Shown: positions 19,595 to 28,163, counted from the first letter of the stretch. The stretch: 64,000 bases of DNA from Candidatus Rhodoferax randersensis (GCA_016718155.1 JADKEH010000001.1:124001-188000), one strand, 5' to 3'. A program made the numbers and translations. Notes: generated by a model from the sequence alone, not told the origin.

Positions 19595-20272
19595 TCACGG
19601 CGCGACGCACCATGGCGCCTGCTGGTGCACCAGGCCCATCCACAGCGCCCAGGCCGAACTGGCAGCCAGCGCCAGGCCTGCCAGCCGCACGCCCCACTGC
19701 CCGTTGCCCTGGCGGCTCAGGCGCAGCCAGAGCCAGGGTCCCGCCATCATCGACACGCTGCTGCCCAAGGCGAACAGGGCCATGACGGCGGCGCCCTGGA
19801 CGGCATGGCCGCTCAAGGTAGCCACCAGCAGCGCCGAGTACAACAGCCCGCACGGCAACAACGCCCACAGCGTGCCCACTACCAGCGGTGCGCCGCGGCC
19901 CCAACCGGCAGCCAGACGGCGGGCCAGCGCCCACAGCGAGCGCCCGGCGCGCTCCAGCCAGACCGGCTGCCTGGCGCTGAACAACAGCACCAGGCCGAGC
20001 ACCACCATTGCCACATGAAAGAGGCTCCAGACCGGGCGCAGCGCTGCAGATTGCACCGTGAGCCAACCAAAGCCCTGCATCGAGGCACCCGCGAGGGCAC
20101 CAAGCAGTGAGTAGCCGATCACGCGACCGGCCTGAAAGGTCCACATGGCTGAGTTCTTGCGCTGACCGGCCGCCTGCCCGATGCCGGCGCACGCGGCGCC
20201 GCACATGGCAACGCAGTGGGGCCCTCCTACCAGCCCCATCAGCAGGGCTGTCAGGGCCAGCGAGCTTTGCAT
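19595..20272 (-). CDS. TauE/SafE-like membrane protein of the cbb3 maturation locus
   Basis: The start MQSSLALTALLMGLVGGPHC (ATG 20272) gives 225 residues; upstream in-frame codons overlap hemN and are rejected. Six hydrophobic segments are visible, and the HC in GGPHCVAMCGAACAG is the Cys/His motif shared by the UreH/DsbD-like TauE/SafE proteins that often accompany cbb3 oxidase genes, where a role in copper or redox handling has been proposed. It lies 7 bp after hemN on the same strand. Confidence 0.82.
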   Translation of the reverse strand: MQSSLALTALLMGLVGGPHCVAMCGAACAGIGQAAGQRKNSAMWTFQAGRVIGYSLLGALAGASMQGFGWLTVQSAALRPVWSLFHVAMVVLGLVLLFSARQPVWLERAGRSLWALARRLAAGWGRGAPLVVGTLWALLPCGLLYSALLVATLSGHAVQGAAVMALFALGSSVSMMAGPWLWLRLSRQGNGQWGVRLAGLALAASSAWALWMGLVHQQAPWCVAP

Positions 20273-20279
20273 GGGGGTG

Positions 20280-21677
20280 TCAAATGATCTTGGAGAAACG
20301 CGCGCGGGTGCGGTCAGTCTGCAAGTAACGGTCGAACACCATGGCCACAGCCCGCACAAAGAACCAGCCGGTGGGCGTGACCTGAATGCCGCTGTCGTCC
20401 AGCGTCACAAGACCTTGCTCGGCCAGGCCCTGCAAGGCTTCCATTTCGGACGCGAAGTAGCTCTTGAACGTGATCAGGTGGCCCAGTTCGATGGACTCGA
20501 ACAACACCTGTCCCTGGCACATCAGCGCCATGATGACAGCGCGACGCACCAAGTCATCCCGCGACAAGGCCAAGCCGCGCACCACCGGGAAGCTGCCATG
20601 GTCAAGGTAGTCGTAATACTCTTCCAGGGTCTTGGCATTCTGGCTGTAGGTTGCGCCAATGCGGCCGATCGACGATACGCCAAGGCCAATCAGGTCGCAG
20701 TCCGGTTGCGTGCTGTAGCCCTGGAAATTGCGGTGCAGGCGACCCTGGCGCTTGGCCACGGCCAGGGCGTCGTTCGGCAATGCAAAGTGATCCATGCCCA
20801 CATACACATAACCCGCCTGCATGAACGCCGCCATTGAGCGCGCCAGCATCGACACTTTGGCCGCACCACCAGGCAACTCCACCGTGGCAATGCGCCGCTG
20901 CGGCTTGAATCGCTCCGGCAGGTGGGCGTAGGCGTACAGCGCGATCCTGTCAGGACGCAGTTCGGTCACCTGGGCCAGCGTGCGGTCGAAGGACTCGGGA
21001 CTCTGCAGCGGCAAGCCATAGATCAGGTCCACGTTGACCGAATCGAACCCCCGTTCACGCGCCGCCGCCACCAGGGCGAACACCTGCTCAGCCGGCTGCA
21101 CCCGGTGCACGGCCTTCTGCACGGCCGGGTCGAAATCCTGCACGCCAAAGCTCAGTCGGTTGAACCCCAGCTCTTTCAGCGTGTCAAGCCGCTTGGCGTC
21201 GACGGTGCGCGGGTCTACTTCGATCGAGTACTCGCCCCCCGGCGCCAAGGTGAAGCTGCGCTTGAACATCGCCATAAGTTCGCGCAATTCATCGTCGTTC
21301 AGAAAGGTCGGTGTGCCCCCCCCCAGGTGCAACTGCGACACGGTCTGCCCCACCCCAATGTGCTCGGTGTGCAGATCGACCTCCCGGCTGAGGTAGCGCA
21401 GATACGGCGTGGCACGGTCGTGGTGCTTGGTGATGATCTTGTTGCAGGCGCAGTAGTAGCACAGCGACTCACAAAACGGGATGTGCACGTACAAGGACAG
21501 CGGCAGGCTCATGCCCGCGGCGCCGGCGCGGCGCAAGCTCAGGGCCTGGATGTAGTCGTCGGCACCAAAAGCCTCAACAAATCGGTCCGCAGTAGGGTAA
21601 GAGGTGTACCGCGGGCCCGAAACATCAAATCGACGCAGGAGCTCTTCGGAGACAGGTTCAGCGGCGGCTGCGTTCAT
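20280..21677 (-). CDS. hemN: Oxygen-independent coproporphyrinogen III oxidase
   Basis: 465-residue radical-SAM enzyme converting coproporphyrinogen III to protoporphyrinogen IX without oxygen. The [4Fe-4S]/SAM motif is in HIPFCESLCYYCACNKI, preceded by the family N-terminus RRFDVSGPRYTSYPTADRF; GGGTPTFL and FGVQDFDPAVQKAVHRVQ are the usual SAM-pocket segments. Length and motifs fit HemN rather than the related HemW. ATG at 21677 follows a GGA-rich site. An FNR-box-like site centred at 21736.5 and a CATAGT -10 candidate indicate anaerobic activation; it supplies heme for the cbb3 oxidase. Confidence 0.96.
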   Translation of the reverse strand: MNAAAAEPVSEELLRRFDVSGPRYTSYPTADRFVEAFGADDYIQALSLRRAGAAGMSLPLSLYVHIPFCESLCYYCACNKIITKHHDRATPYLRYLSREVDLHTEHIGVGQTVSQLHLGGGTPTFLNDDELRELMAMFKRSFTLAPGGEYSIEVDPRTVDAKRLDTLKELGFNRLSFGVQDFDPAVQKAVHRVQPAEQVFALVAAARERGFDSVNVDLIYGLPLQSPESFDRTLAQVTELRPDRIALYAYAHLPERFKPQRRIATVELPGGAAKVSMLARSMAAFMQAGYVYVGMDHFALPNDALAVAKRQGRLHRNFQGYSTQPDCDLIGLGVSSIGRIGATYSQNAKTLEEYYDYLDHGSFPVVRGLALSRDDLVRRAVIMALMCQGQVLFESIELGHLITFKSYFASEMEALQGLAEQGLVTLDDSGIQVTPTGWFFVRAVAMVFDRYLQTDRTRARFSKII

Positions 21678-21729
21678 TGGAAATCCTTGGCAAACCTGTC
21701 AACTATGCAGCAAGCGCAGAACAAAAACC

Positions 21730-21743
21730 TTGATGCGCGTCAA
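21730..21743. promoter_or_regulatory. FNR-box-like site between hemN and fnr
   Basis: TTGATGCGCGTCAA matches TTGAT-N4-ATCAA in 9 of 10 conserved positions. Its centre is 41.5 bp from an inferred hemN start site near 21695 (CATAGT -10 at 21707-21702) and about the same distance from a plausible fnr start near 21778, so one site could activate both directions. Confidence 0.75.
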
Positions 21744-21772
21744 ACTACAATTAGTCTAGGGGTACTCTGGAA

Positions 21773-21786
21773 TTGACCCAGATCAG
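21773..21786. promoter_or_regulatory. Second FNR-like site at the fnr start
   Basis: TTGACCCAGATCAG matches 8 of 10 positions of the FNR consensus and lies 16 bp before the fnr ATG, over the likely transcription start. A repressing, autoregulatory site is the natural reading. Confidence 0.5.
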
Positions 21787-21801
21787 CAGTAAACTCATTG
21801 G

Positions 21802-22587
21802 ATGACTCAGACCGTATCGATTTGTAACACCAGCAAACACGAATCGCCTGTCCCCATGCAACAGATGAATCCTCACGCCATCAAGGTCGCGTGCTCAAAC
21901 TGTAATTTGCGCGAATTGTGCATGCCCATGGGCCTGAGCAGCGACGAGTTGGACCGCATCGATGAAGTGGTTGCGGCGCGGCGCAAGATCAAACGCGGCA
22001 CCACCTTGTTTCGCAACGGCGAAAAGTTTGTCAGCCTGTACGCCATTCGCACCGGCTTCTTCAAGACCTGCGTGGCCTGCGAGGACGGCCGTGACCAGGT
22101 GACCGGCTTCCAGATGGCCGGCGAAGTGATCGGGCTCGATGGCATCGTCAACGATCACCACACCTGCGATGCGGTGGCGCTGGAGGACGCGGAAGTCTGC
22201 GTCATGCCGTTCGACCGGATTGAGGAGTTGTCCCGCGAAGTAACCTCGCTGCAACGCCACGTGCACAAAATCATGAGCCGCGAGATCGTGCGCGAGCACG
22301 GCGTGATGCTGCTGCTGGGCAGCATGCGTGCCGAGGAGCGCCTGGCTGCCTTCCTGCTCAATCTGGTGCAGCGCCTGCATGCGCGAGGCTTCTCGCAGTC
22401 CGAACTGGTGTTGCGCATGACGCGCGAGGAAATCGGCAGCTACCTTGGGCTTAAGCTCGAAACCGTCAGCCGCACGTTCTCCAAGTTCGTCGAAGACGGC
22501 ATCGTTGAGGTACGCCAGCGTCATGTGCGCATCATCAATACGGAAGCCCTGCGCGAGATCGTCAACCCGAACGCGAATGCGCTCTAA
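21802..22587 (+). CDS. fnr: Fnr/Crp-family oxygen-sensing transcriptional regulator
   Basis: 261 residues (ATG 21802; an internal ATG at 21856 would give 243). The N-terminus has the [4Fe-4S] ligands in VACSNCNLRELCMP (C-x2-C-x5-C) plus Cys in FFKTCVACEDG, followed by the cyclic-nucleotide-like beta roll and a C-terminal helix-turn-helix with MTREEIGSYLGLKLETVSRTFSKF, the E..SR recognition helix of FNR proteins. It is divergent from hemN and next to the cbb3 oxidase genes, its likely targets. The stop overlaps the stop of the convergent small membrane protein gene by a few bases. Confidence 0.96.
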   Translation: MTQTVSICNTSKHESPVPMQQMNPHAIKVACSNCNLRELCMPMGLSSDELDRIDEVVAARRKIKRGTTLFRNGEKFVSLYAIRTGFFKTCVACEDGRDQVTGFQMAGEVIGLDGIVNDHHTCDAVALEDAEVCVMPFDRIEELSREVTSLQRHVHKIMSREIVREHGVMLLLGSMRAEERLAAFLLNLVQRLHARGFSQSELVLRMTREEIGSYLGLKLETVSRTFSKFVEDGIVEVRQRHVRIINTEALREIVNPNANAL

Positions 22588-22874
22588 CAACCACCCTGCT
22601 TGGGACACCCATCGGGCCGCTGATTAGGCTCCAGCGGGCAACGGTTGACCTCAAACGGCGACATCGACAGCAGCGTGGTAAGCCCACTGGCCAGCATCGC
22701 AATACCCCAAAAAACAAAGAAGGCCAGCGTGTACACGCCCTGGCGTGACAGCTCGACCGGCTGGCCGAACCAGTGCAGGTCTTGCGGGTCCACCATGGCG
22801 AACACCAAGGCTTCGAGCATGCCGGCGACCAAAAAGGCTGGCCACATGATCCACATGATTCGTTGTCCAAGCAT
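22584..22874 (-). CDS. Small two-helix membrane protein with C-terminal Cys motif, cbb3 locus
   Basis: Starting MLGQRIMWIMWPAFLVAGML (ATG 22874) the protein has 96 residues and two hydrophobic helices (about 6-27 and 45-68). The C-terminal tail carries three Cys as C-x10-C-x5-C (RCPLEP...GCPKQGGC), which could bind copper or form disulfides. It lies 31 bp after ccoH at the end of the ccoG-ccoH run, so a role in oxidase assembly is possible; no family name is recognised. An upstream start at 22997 would overlap ccoH and is rejected. Confidence 0.75.
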   Translation of the reverse strand: MLGQRIMWIMWPAFLVAGMLEALVFAMVDPQDLHWFGQPVELSRQGVYTLAFFVFWGIAMLASGLTTLLSMSPFEVNRCPLEPNQRPDGCPKQGGC

Positions 22875-22905
22875 AGTGGTCTCGTACGTTTCCGATTCGG
22901 CCGAC

Positions 22906-23190
22906 TTAAGGTTTGACGGGGACCGGCGGAGCGGCAGGCACCACGCCGGTGGCTGCATGGTTGCGACCCTGAACGGCCGGCGCCAGGCTGGCGGCATCGC
23001 CCTGTAGGGTGCGGTTGATCTCGACGCCCTTCTGGTAGTAATCCTCCGTCACCAGATGATCGGGCCGACTAAGGGCCAGGTAGAGCGTGACGAAACCCGC
23101 CACGATAACCACGGCAGGCCCCGATATGACCAGCCAGACATGGCCGAACTTCCACCAGGGGGGCGATGGTTCGGCTGAGTTGTGCGACAT
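22906..23190 (-). CDS. ccoH: Cytochrome oxidase maturation protein, FixH/CcoH family
   Basis: 94 residues with a single N-terminal membrane helix (WKFGHVWLVISGPAVVIVAGFV-like, about residues 13-40) and a short periplasmic tail with the DYYQKGVEINRTLQ segment seen in CcoH/FixH proteins. CcoH helps assemble cbb3 oxidase. The ATG at 23190 has AGGAGCTTGC upstream and lies 9 bp after ccoG. The Pro/Ala-rich tail is not conserved. Confidence 0.88.
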   Translation of the reverse strand: MSHNSAEPSPPWWKFGHVWLVISGPAVVIVAGFVTLYLALSRPDHLVTEDYYQKGVEINRTLQGDAASLAPAVQGRNHAATGVVPAAPPVPVKP

Positions 23191-23199
23191 GCAAGCTCC

Positions 23200-24657
23200 T
23201 TAGCGAGGGACCACAAAGACTGATTTTTCGAGGACGTGCGCGGGTCGATCGACGCCTTCAATCTCGAACTGGATCACGTGCGAACCGGGCTTGGCCGCCT
23301 CTAGTGGCAACTGCAGCCGCACCGCGACCCACCGCGACTGGGTGGCATCTACCGCAACCTCATTGTCGGAGCTCAGGCTCAATCCTGGCAGGCCACTGGC
23401 CGATATCCGATAACGCTGCTGGGCCTCTGTGGCGTTCATGATCTGCAGGCGGTAGACGTTTTCGATAAGCCCCGGGCCAACCATTCGCGCCTGCGCACCG
23501 CGATCACGCACGACATCGACCTTGAACGGCTGGCGCAGTGACAGACTCACCAACATACCAACAATGACAATGCCCAGAATTGCGGTATAGATCAGCACCC
23601 GTGGGCGCAGAATGCGCCGCACAATGTCGGACTTGCCCCAGCCCTGCGCCATGGCGTTCTGGGTCGAGTATTTGATCAGACCCTGCGCGTAGCCCATCTT
23701 GTCCATCACGGTGTCACAGACATCGGCACAGGCACCGCAACCGATGCATTCGTACTGCAGGCCTTTGCGGATATCAATGCCCGTCGGGCAAACCTGCACA
23801 CACAGGGTGCAATCGACGCAAGCGCCCAGATTGAGTGATGCAGGCTCGGCTTTGCGCGAGCGCGCGCCACGTGGCTCGCCGCGCGCCTCGTCATAGGTCA
23901 CCACCAGGGTGTCATGGTCGAACATGGCGCTTTGGAAGCGCGCATAAGGACACATGTGCAGGCACACCTGCTCTCGCAAGAACCCCGCATTGCCGTAGGT
24001 GGCCAGACCATAGAACAGCACCCAGAACCACTCCCACGGCCCGAGGTCAAATTGCATCACCTGCAAGGCCAGTACCTTGATCGGCGTGAAGTAGCCAACA
24101 AAGGTGAAGCCGGTCCACAGGGCCAACGCAATCCACACCACCTGTGTTCCGCCCTTGCGCCAGAGCTTGTCCAGGCTCCAGGGTTGCGCATCCCGGCGCA
24201 TGCGCGCCGACCGGTCACCCTCAAACGCCTTCTCGATCCACAGGAAAATCTCGGTGTACACCGTCTGCGGGCAAGCGTAGCCACACCATAAACGACCCGC
24301 CACTGCCGTGAACAGAAACAGTGACAGCGCCGAGATCACCAGGATGCCGGTGAGGTAGATGAAGTCCTGGGGATACAGAACCAGGTTGAAGATGTAGAAG
24401 CGTCGTGCCTCCAGATCGAACAACACGGCCTGGCGCTGACCCCATTCCAGCCAGGGCACGCCGTAGAACACCAGTTGGGTGAGAAGCACCAGAATCCAGC
24501 GCCAGCGCGAAAAAATGCCGGAGACGCTGCGCGGATAGATCTTTTTGTGCGCCTCGTACAAGGACACCATCACCGGGTCGCCGCCACCCGCAGTGATGGG
24601 CTCCGACGACGGGACAATCGGTATGACCTTACGGCCTGGTTTCCGTGGTTCGCTCAA
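23200..24657 (-). CDS. ccoG: Cytochrome oxidase maturation ferredoxin-like protein CcoG (FixG)
   Basis: 485-residue membrane-bound iron-sulfur protein needed for copper handling in cbb3 assembly. After SLYEAHKKIYPRSVSG there are several membrane segments, the signature CGYACPQTVYTEIF, two ferredoxin motifs (CVDCTLCVQVCPTG; CIGCGACADVCD) and a C-terminal periplasmic Ig-like domain (FixG_C). The start shown is TTG at 24657 with a weak GAGAG site; the first in-frame ATG (codon 30) would remove about 29 poorly conserved residues. It follows ccoP by 35 bp on the same strand. Confidence 0.95.
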   Translation of the reverse strand: MSEPRKPGRKVIPIVPSSEPITAGGGDPVMVSLYEAHKKIYPRSVSGIFSRWRWILVLLTQLVFYGVPWLEWGQRQAVLFDLEARRFYIFNLVLYPQDFIYLTGILVISALSLFLFTAVAGRLWCGYACPQTVYTEIFLWIEKAFEGDRSARMRRDAQPWSLDKLWRKGGTQVVWIALALWTGFTFVGYFTPIKVLALQVMQFDLGPWEWFWVLFYGLATYGNAGFLREQVCLHMCPYARFQSAMFDHDTLVVTYDEARGEPRGARSRKAEPASLNLGACVDCTLCVQVCPTGIDIRKGLQYECIGCGACADVCDTVMDKMGYAQGLIKYSTQNAMAQGWGKSDIVRRILRPRVLIYTAILGIVIVGMLVSLSLRQPFKVDVVRDRGAQARMVGPGLIENVYRLQIMNATEAQQRYRISASGLPGLSLSSDNEVAVDATQSRWVAVRLQLPLEAAKPGSHVIQFEIEGVDRPAHVLEKSVFVVPR

Positions 24658-24692
24658 CGCTTATTCTCTCGCTCAGACGGCGGTCGCATCAC

Positions 24693-25607
24693 TTACTTCG
24701 CGGCCCCACCCGTGTTGGACAGCCCCCAGACATAGGAGGCCAGCACATGGATCTGCGCCTCGCTCAGCTTGTCGGCCTGCGCGGGCATCTGGTTGGTCTT
24801 GCCCAGGTTGACCATTGCCAGGATGGCCGCCTCGCCGTAGCCGTGCAACCAGATGTTGTCCGTCAAATTGGGGGCGCCGATGGCCACCATGCCCTTGCCA
24901 TCGACACCGTGGCAGGCCGCGCAGGCGGCGAACTTCGGTTTACCCAGAGCCGCCTTGACTGAGTCATGCGGGCTACCCGACAGACTCAGCACGTACTGCG
25001 CCAGGTTCTTGACGTCGTCGGCAGTGCCCACGGCGGCGGCCATCGGCGGCATCACCCCCATGCGACCTTTGGTCAGGGTCTCCTTGATCGCCTCGGGTGC
25101 TCCGCCATAGAGCCAGTCGCTGTCGGTCAGGTTCGGGAAACCCTTGTTGCCGCGCGCATCCGAGCCGTGGCACTGCGAGCAGTTGTTCATGAACAGGCGC
25201 TCGCCAATGGCCATGGCCTGCGCATCCTTGGCCACCTCCTGGGGCGCCATGCCGGAGAACTTGGCGTACAGGGGGGCGACCTCCTGGTTGCCCTTGTCCA
25301 TCTCGGTCTTGTGCTGGCCCAACGAGGTCCAGCCCAGCTTGCCAGCGTAGGTGCCCAGGCCCGGGTAGAGCGCCAGGTAGGCAAAGGAGAACACGATGGT
25401 GATGACGAACAGCCAGGCCCACCAGCGCGGCAGCGGGTTGTTCATCTCGCGCAGGTCACCGTCCCACACGTGGCCAGTGGTGTTGTCGCTGGCGGTCATG
25501 GCCTTGGCCTTGCCGCTGAACCACAGCAGCAGCAGACAAGCCAGAATGCTGACGAGCGTGATCGATGCGACGTAGATCGACCAGAAGTTGCTTGTGAAAT
25601 CACTCAT
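24693..25607 (-). CDS. ccoP: cbb3-type cytochrome c oxidase subunit III (diheme cytochrome c)
   Basis: 304 residues: one N-terminal membrane region (about 10-80, with an FSAYLALYPG-like second helix) followed by two cytochrome c domains with CSQCH and CAACH heme sites and the following Met ligands (IGERL..., GVMPPM, NQMPAQ regions). CcoP carries electrons into the CcoN-CcoO core. The start overlaps the ccoQ stop as ATGAGTGA, typical of the operon. Confidence 0.96.
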   Translation of the reverse strand: MSDFTSNFWSIYVASITLVSILACLLLLWFSGKAKAMTASDNTTGHVWDGDLREMNNPLPRWWAWLFVITIVFSFAYLALYPGLGTYAGKLGWTSLGQHKTEMDKGNQEVAPLYAKFSGMAPQEVAKDAQAMAIGERLFMNNCSQCHGSDARGNKGFPNLTDSDWLYGGAPEAIKETLTKGRMGVMPPMAAAVGTADDVKNLAQYVLSLSGSPHDSVKAALGKPKFAACAACHGVDGKGMVAIGAPNLTDNIWLHGYGEAAILAMVNLGKTNQMPAQADKLSEAQIHVLASYVWGLSNTGGAAK

Positions 25608-25767
25608 TTTTTGTTCCTGCTGCAGGTGATTGGTCGTGCTCGAAGGGCAAATTGGCGGCCTGCTCGAAATCCGCAGCGCGGCGCCGGGAGTAGGCCCAGA
25701 CCACTATGCCGATAAAGGCCACGAAGCTCAGGACCGTGGCGATGGAACGCAAGGTGTTGACATCCAT
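25600..25767 (-). CDS. ccoQ: cbb3-type oxidase subunit CcoQ/FixQ
   Basis: 55-residue single-helix protein starting MDVNTLRSIATVLSFVAFIG, with a basic loop YSRRRAADFEQAA after the helix. It stabilises the CcoNOP complex. ATG at 25767; upstream in-frame codons run into ccoO and are rejected. It lies 16 bp after the ccoO stop and overlaps ccoP by 8 bases. Confidence 0.92.
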   Translation of the reverse strand: MDVNTLRSIATVLSFVAFIGIVVWAYSRRRAADFEQAANLPFEHDQSPAAGTKNE

Positions 25768-25783
25768 GGTTGGCTCCGTGGGG

Positions 25784-26410
25784 CTACTTGAGCGTCGTGC
25801 CCAGCACTTGCAGGTAGGCCACCATCGCATCGACCTCAAGCTTGTCCTTGAGTTCCTCGCTGGCCTTGGCAATCTGCTCATCCGTGTAGGGCACGCCCAC
25901 CATGCGCAGCGCCTTCATGTGCGCGGGCATGGAGGCCGCATCGACCTTGTCCTTGAGCAGCCAGGGGTAGGCCGGCATGTTGGACTCGGGCACCAAGTCA
26001 CGCGGGTTGTTCAGGTGGTCGATGTGCCACTGGTCGTTGTACTTGCCGCCCACGCGGTGCAGATCGGGCCCGGTGCGCTTGCTGCCCCACTGGAACGGGT
26101 GGTCGTAGACGAACTCGCCGGCCACCGAGTAGTGGCCATAACGCAGGGTCTCGGAGCGAAACGGCCGGATCATCTGGCTGTGGCAGTTGTAGCAGCCTTC
26201 GCGCACATAGATGTCGCGCCCGGCCAGTTGCAGGGCTGTCAGGGGCTGCAGGCCCTTGATCGGCTCGGTGGTGGATTTCTGGAAGAACAGCGGCACGATC
26301 TCGACCAGGCCACCGACCAGCAGTACCAGCAAGATGAGCACGATCATCAGGAAGTTGTTGGTCTCGATCTTCTCGTGCGAGAGACCGCCGCTTGATTTGT
26401 TGTGATCCAT
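25784..26410 (-). CDS. ccoO: cbb3-type cytochrome c oxidase subunit II (monoheme cytochrome c)
   Basis: 208 residues from ATG 26410 (MDHNKSSGG): one N-terminal membrane helix (about 19-42) and a cytochrome c domain whose heme site C73-x-x-C76-H77 is in YVREGCYNCHSQMIRPF, with a downstream Met ligand in VPESNMPAYPWL. It passes electrons from CcoP to heme b in CcoN. RBS AAGGGAATAACACC. An artefactual extension into a poly-G run upstream of the start was discarded. Confidence 0.96.
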   Translation of the reverse strand: MDHNKSSGGLSHEKIETNNFLMIVLILLVLLVGGLVEIVPLFFQKSTTEPIKGLQPLTALQLAGRDIYVREGCYNCHSQMIRPFRSETLRYGHYSVAGEFVYDHPFQWGSKRTGPDLHRVGGKYNDQWHIDHLNNPRDLVPESNMPAYPWLLKDKVDAASMPAHMKALRMVGVPYTDEQIAKASEELKDKLEVDAMVAYLQVLGTTLK

Positions 26411-26423
26411 GGTGTTATTCCCT

Positions 26424-27914
26424 TTAGGGAGAGACCTTGGGCCCCGTCCCCCCCCGGGGGGGGGGGGGGGGGGGCTCAGGCGTGGGCCGGGGCGGGGCGG
26501 CAATGGTCACATCGACCGAGCGACCGGCAGTGGCGGTCTTCAGCGTGTTCCACAGCATGATCAGCATGCCCCCCAGGTACAACAAGCCACCCAGTAAGCG
26601 CAGCGCATAGAAGGGGTAGGTGGCCTTGACCGATTCAACAAAGGTGTAGGTCAGCGTACCGTCGGTATTGATGGCGCGCCACATCAGGCCCTGCATCACG
26701 CCGGCGATCCACATCGCGGCGATGTAGATCACGATGCCGATGGTGGCGGCCCAGAAGTGGATCTCGATGGCCTTGACGCTGTACATCTGCTTCTGGCCAA
26801 ACAGGCGCGGAATCAGGTAGTACATCGAGCCCATGGTGACCAGCCCAACCCAGCCCAGCGCGCCGGAGTGCACGTGACCAACGGTCCAGTCGGTGTAGTG
26901 GCTCAGGGCGTTGACGGTCTTGATCGACATCATCGGGCCCTCAAAGGTGCTCATGCCGTAGAAGGACAGCGAGACGATCAAAAAGCGCAGGATCGGGTCG
27001 TCGCGCAGTTTGTGCCAGGCGCCCGACAGGGTCATGATGCCGTTGATCATGCCGCCCCAGCTCGGCGCCAGCAGGATCAGCGAGAACACCATGCCCACCG
27101 ACTGGGTCCAGTCGGGCAAGGCGGTGTAGTGCAGGTGGTGCGGGCCGGCCCACATGTAGGTGAAGATCAGCGCCCAGAAGTGCACGATCGACAGGCGGTA
27201 GCTGTAAACCGGGCGTTCGGCCTGCTTGGGGATGAAGTAGTACATCATCCCCAGGAAGCCGGCGGTCAGGAAAAAGCCCACCGCGTTGTGGCCGTACCAC
27301 CACTGCACCATGGCGTCTTGCACGCCGGCGTAGGCGGAGTAGGACTTCATCATGCCAGCCGGAATGGCGGCGCTGTTGACCAGGTGCAGCAGGGCCACCG
27401 CCAGGATGAAGGAGCCGAAGAACCAGTTGGCCACGTAGATGTGGCGTACCTTGCGGGTACCGACGGTGCCGAAGAAAACCACCGCGAAGGCCACCCAGAC
27501 CAGGGTGATCAGGATGTCGATTGGCCACTCCAGCTCGGCGTATTCCTTGCCCTGGGTGTAGCCCAGCGGCAGCGAGACGGCCGCAGCCACGATCACCAGT
27601 TGCCAGCCCCAGAAGGTGAAGGCCGCCAGCTTGTCACCAAACAGGCGCACGTGGCAGGTACGCTGCACCACGTAGTAGGCCGAGGCAAACAGGCCGCAGC
27701 CGCCAAAGGCAAAGATCACGGCGTTGGTGTGCAACGGGCGCAAGCGCCCGTAGCTCAGCCAGGGTATGCCAAAGTTGAGTTCGGGCCAGGTCAACTGGGC
27801 GGCGATGATGACGCCCACCAACATCCCGACCACCCCCCACACCACCGTCATGATGGCAAACTGACGTACAACCTTGTCGTTGTACACAGTGGCCTGCGCG
27901 TTGGGAAAATTCAT
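26424..27914 (-). CDS. ccoN: cbb3-type cytochrome c oxidase subunit I (catalytic), C-terminus probably distorted
   Basis: Catalytic subunit holding heme b and the heme b3-CuB site that reduces oxygen. 496 residues as read: about 12 membrane helices and the CcoN His ligands, for example in RPLHTNAVIFAFGG, WYGHNAVGFFLTAGFLG, GPHHLHYTALPDWTQS and VGHVHSGALGW. ATG at 27914 behind AAGAGGT. The end (PPRPTPEPPPPPPRGG...) runs into a C8G19 tract. If one C were added to the GC run at about 26490-26500 the frame would end ...AAPPPAHA at a TGA near 26476, a more ordinary C-terminus. CcoO, CcoQ and CcoP follow. Confidence 0.93.
   Translation of the reverse strand: MNFPNAQATVYNDKVVRQFAIMTVVWGVVGMLVGVIIAAQLTWPELNFGIPWLSYGRLRPLHTNAVIFAFGGCGLFASAYYVVQRTCHVRLFGDKLAAFTFWGWQLVIVAAAVSLPLGYTQGKEYAELEWPIDILITLVWVAFAVVFFGTVGTRKVRHIYVANWFFGSFILAVALLHLVNSAAIPAGMMKSYSAYAGVQDAMVQWWYGHNAVGFFLTAGFLGMMYYFIPKQAERPVYSYRLSIVHFWALIFTYMWAGPHHLHYTALPDWTQSVGMVFSLILLAPSWGGMINGIMTLSGAWHKLRDDPILRFLIVSLSFYGMSTFEGPMMSIKTVNALSHYTDWTVGHVHSGALGWVGLVTMGSMYYLIPRLFGQKQMYSVKAIEIHFWAATIGIVIYIAAMWIAGVMQGLMWRAINTDGTLTYTFVESVKATYPFYALRLLGGLLYLGGMLIMLWNTLKTATAGRSVDVTIAAPPRPTPEPPPPPPRGGTGPKVSP
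26448..26474. other. C8G19 homopolymer tract, probable sequencing artefact
   Basis: Eight C followed by nineteen G lie between the ccoN coding end and the ccoO ribosome-binding site. No similar tract appears in ordinary parts of the window. It alters the apparent end of ccoN and may hide or replace real sequence. Confidence 0.75.
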
Positions 27915-27983
27915 GGTTACCTCTTGTCTATTGATTTGGTGGCCTGGCGCACCGGAGGGTGTCGAACCGTCATTGCCTCAACC

Positions 27984-28121
27984 TCAGTCGTCCTTGAGCA
28001 CCCGGTGACCCTGTGCTTCAAGGTCTTCAAACTGCCCTCGATGCACCGCCCACCATAGCCCACCCAGGATCAAGAATACCAAGATCACCGACAAAGGAAT
28101 TAAGAGGTACAAAATGTCCAT
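27984..28121 (-). CDS. ccoS: cbb3 oxidase assembly protein CcoS
   Basis: 45-residue protein starting MDILYLLIPLSVILVFLIL and ending HRVLKDD, with one N-terminal helix and the WWAVHRGQFEDLEAQG segment found in CcoS/FixS. It is needed for cofactor insertion (heme b and CuB) into CcoN. Too short for most automatic callers but framed correctly between ccoI (42 bp upstream) and ccoN (69 bp downstream). Confidence 0.9.
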   Translation of the reverse strand: MDILYLLIPLSVILVFLILGGLWWAVHRGQFEDLEAQGHRVLKDD

Positions 28122-28163
28122 CAAACCTACTCCGGTTTAGGCTAGTCAAGTGTCAGGCCAACG

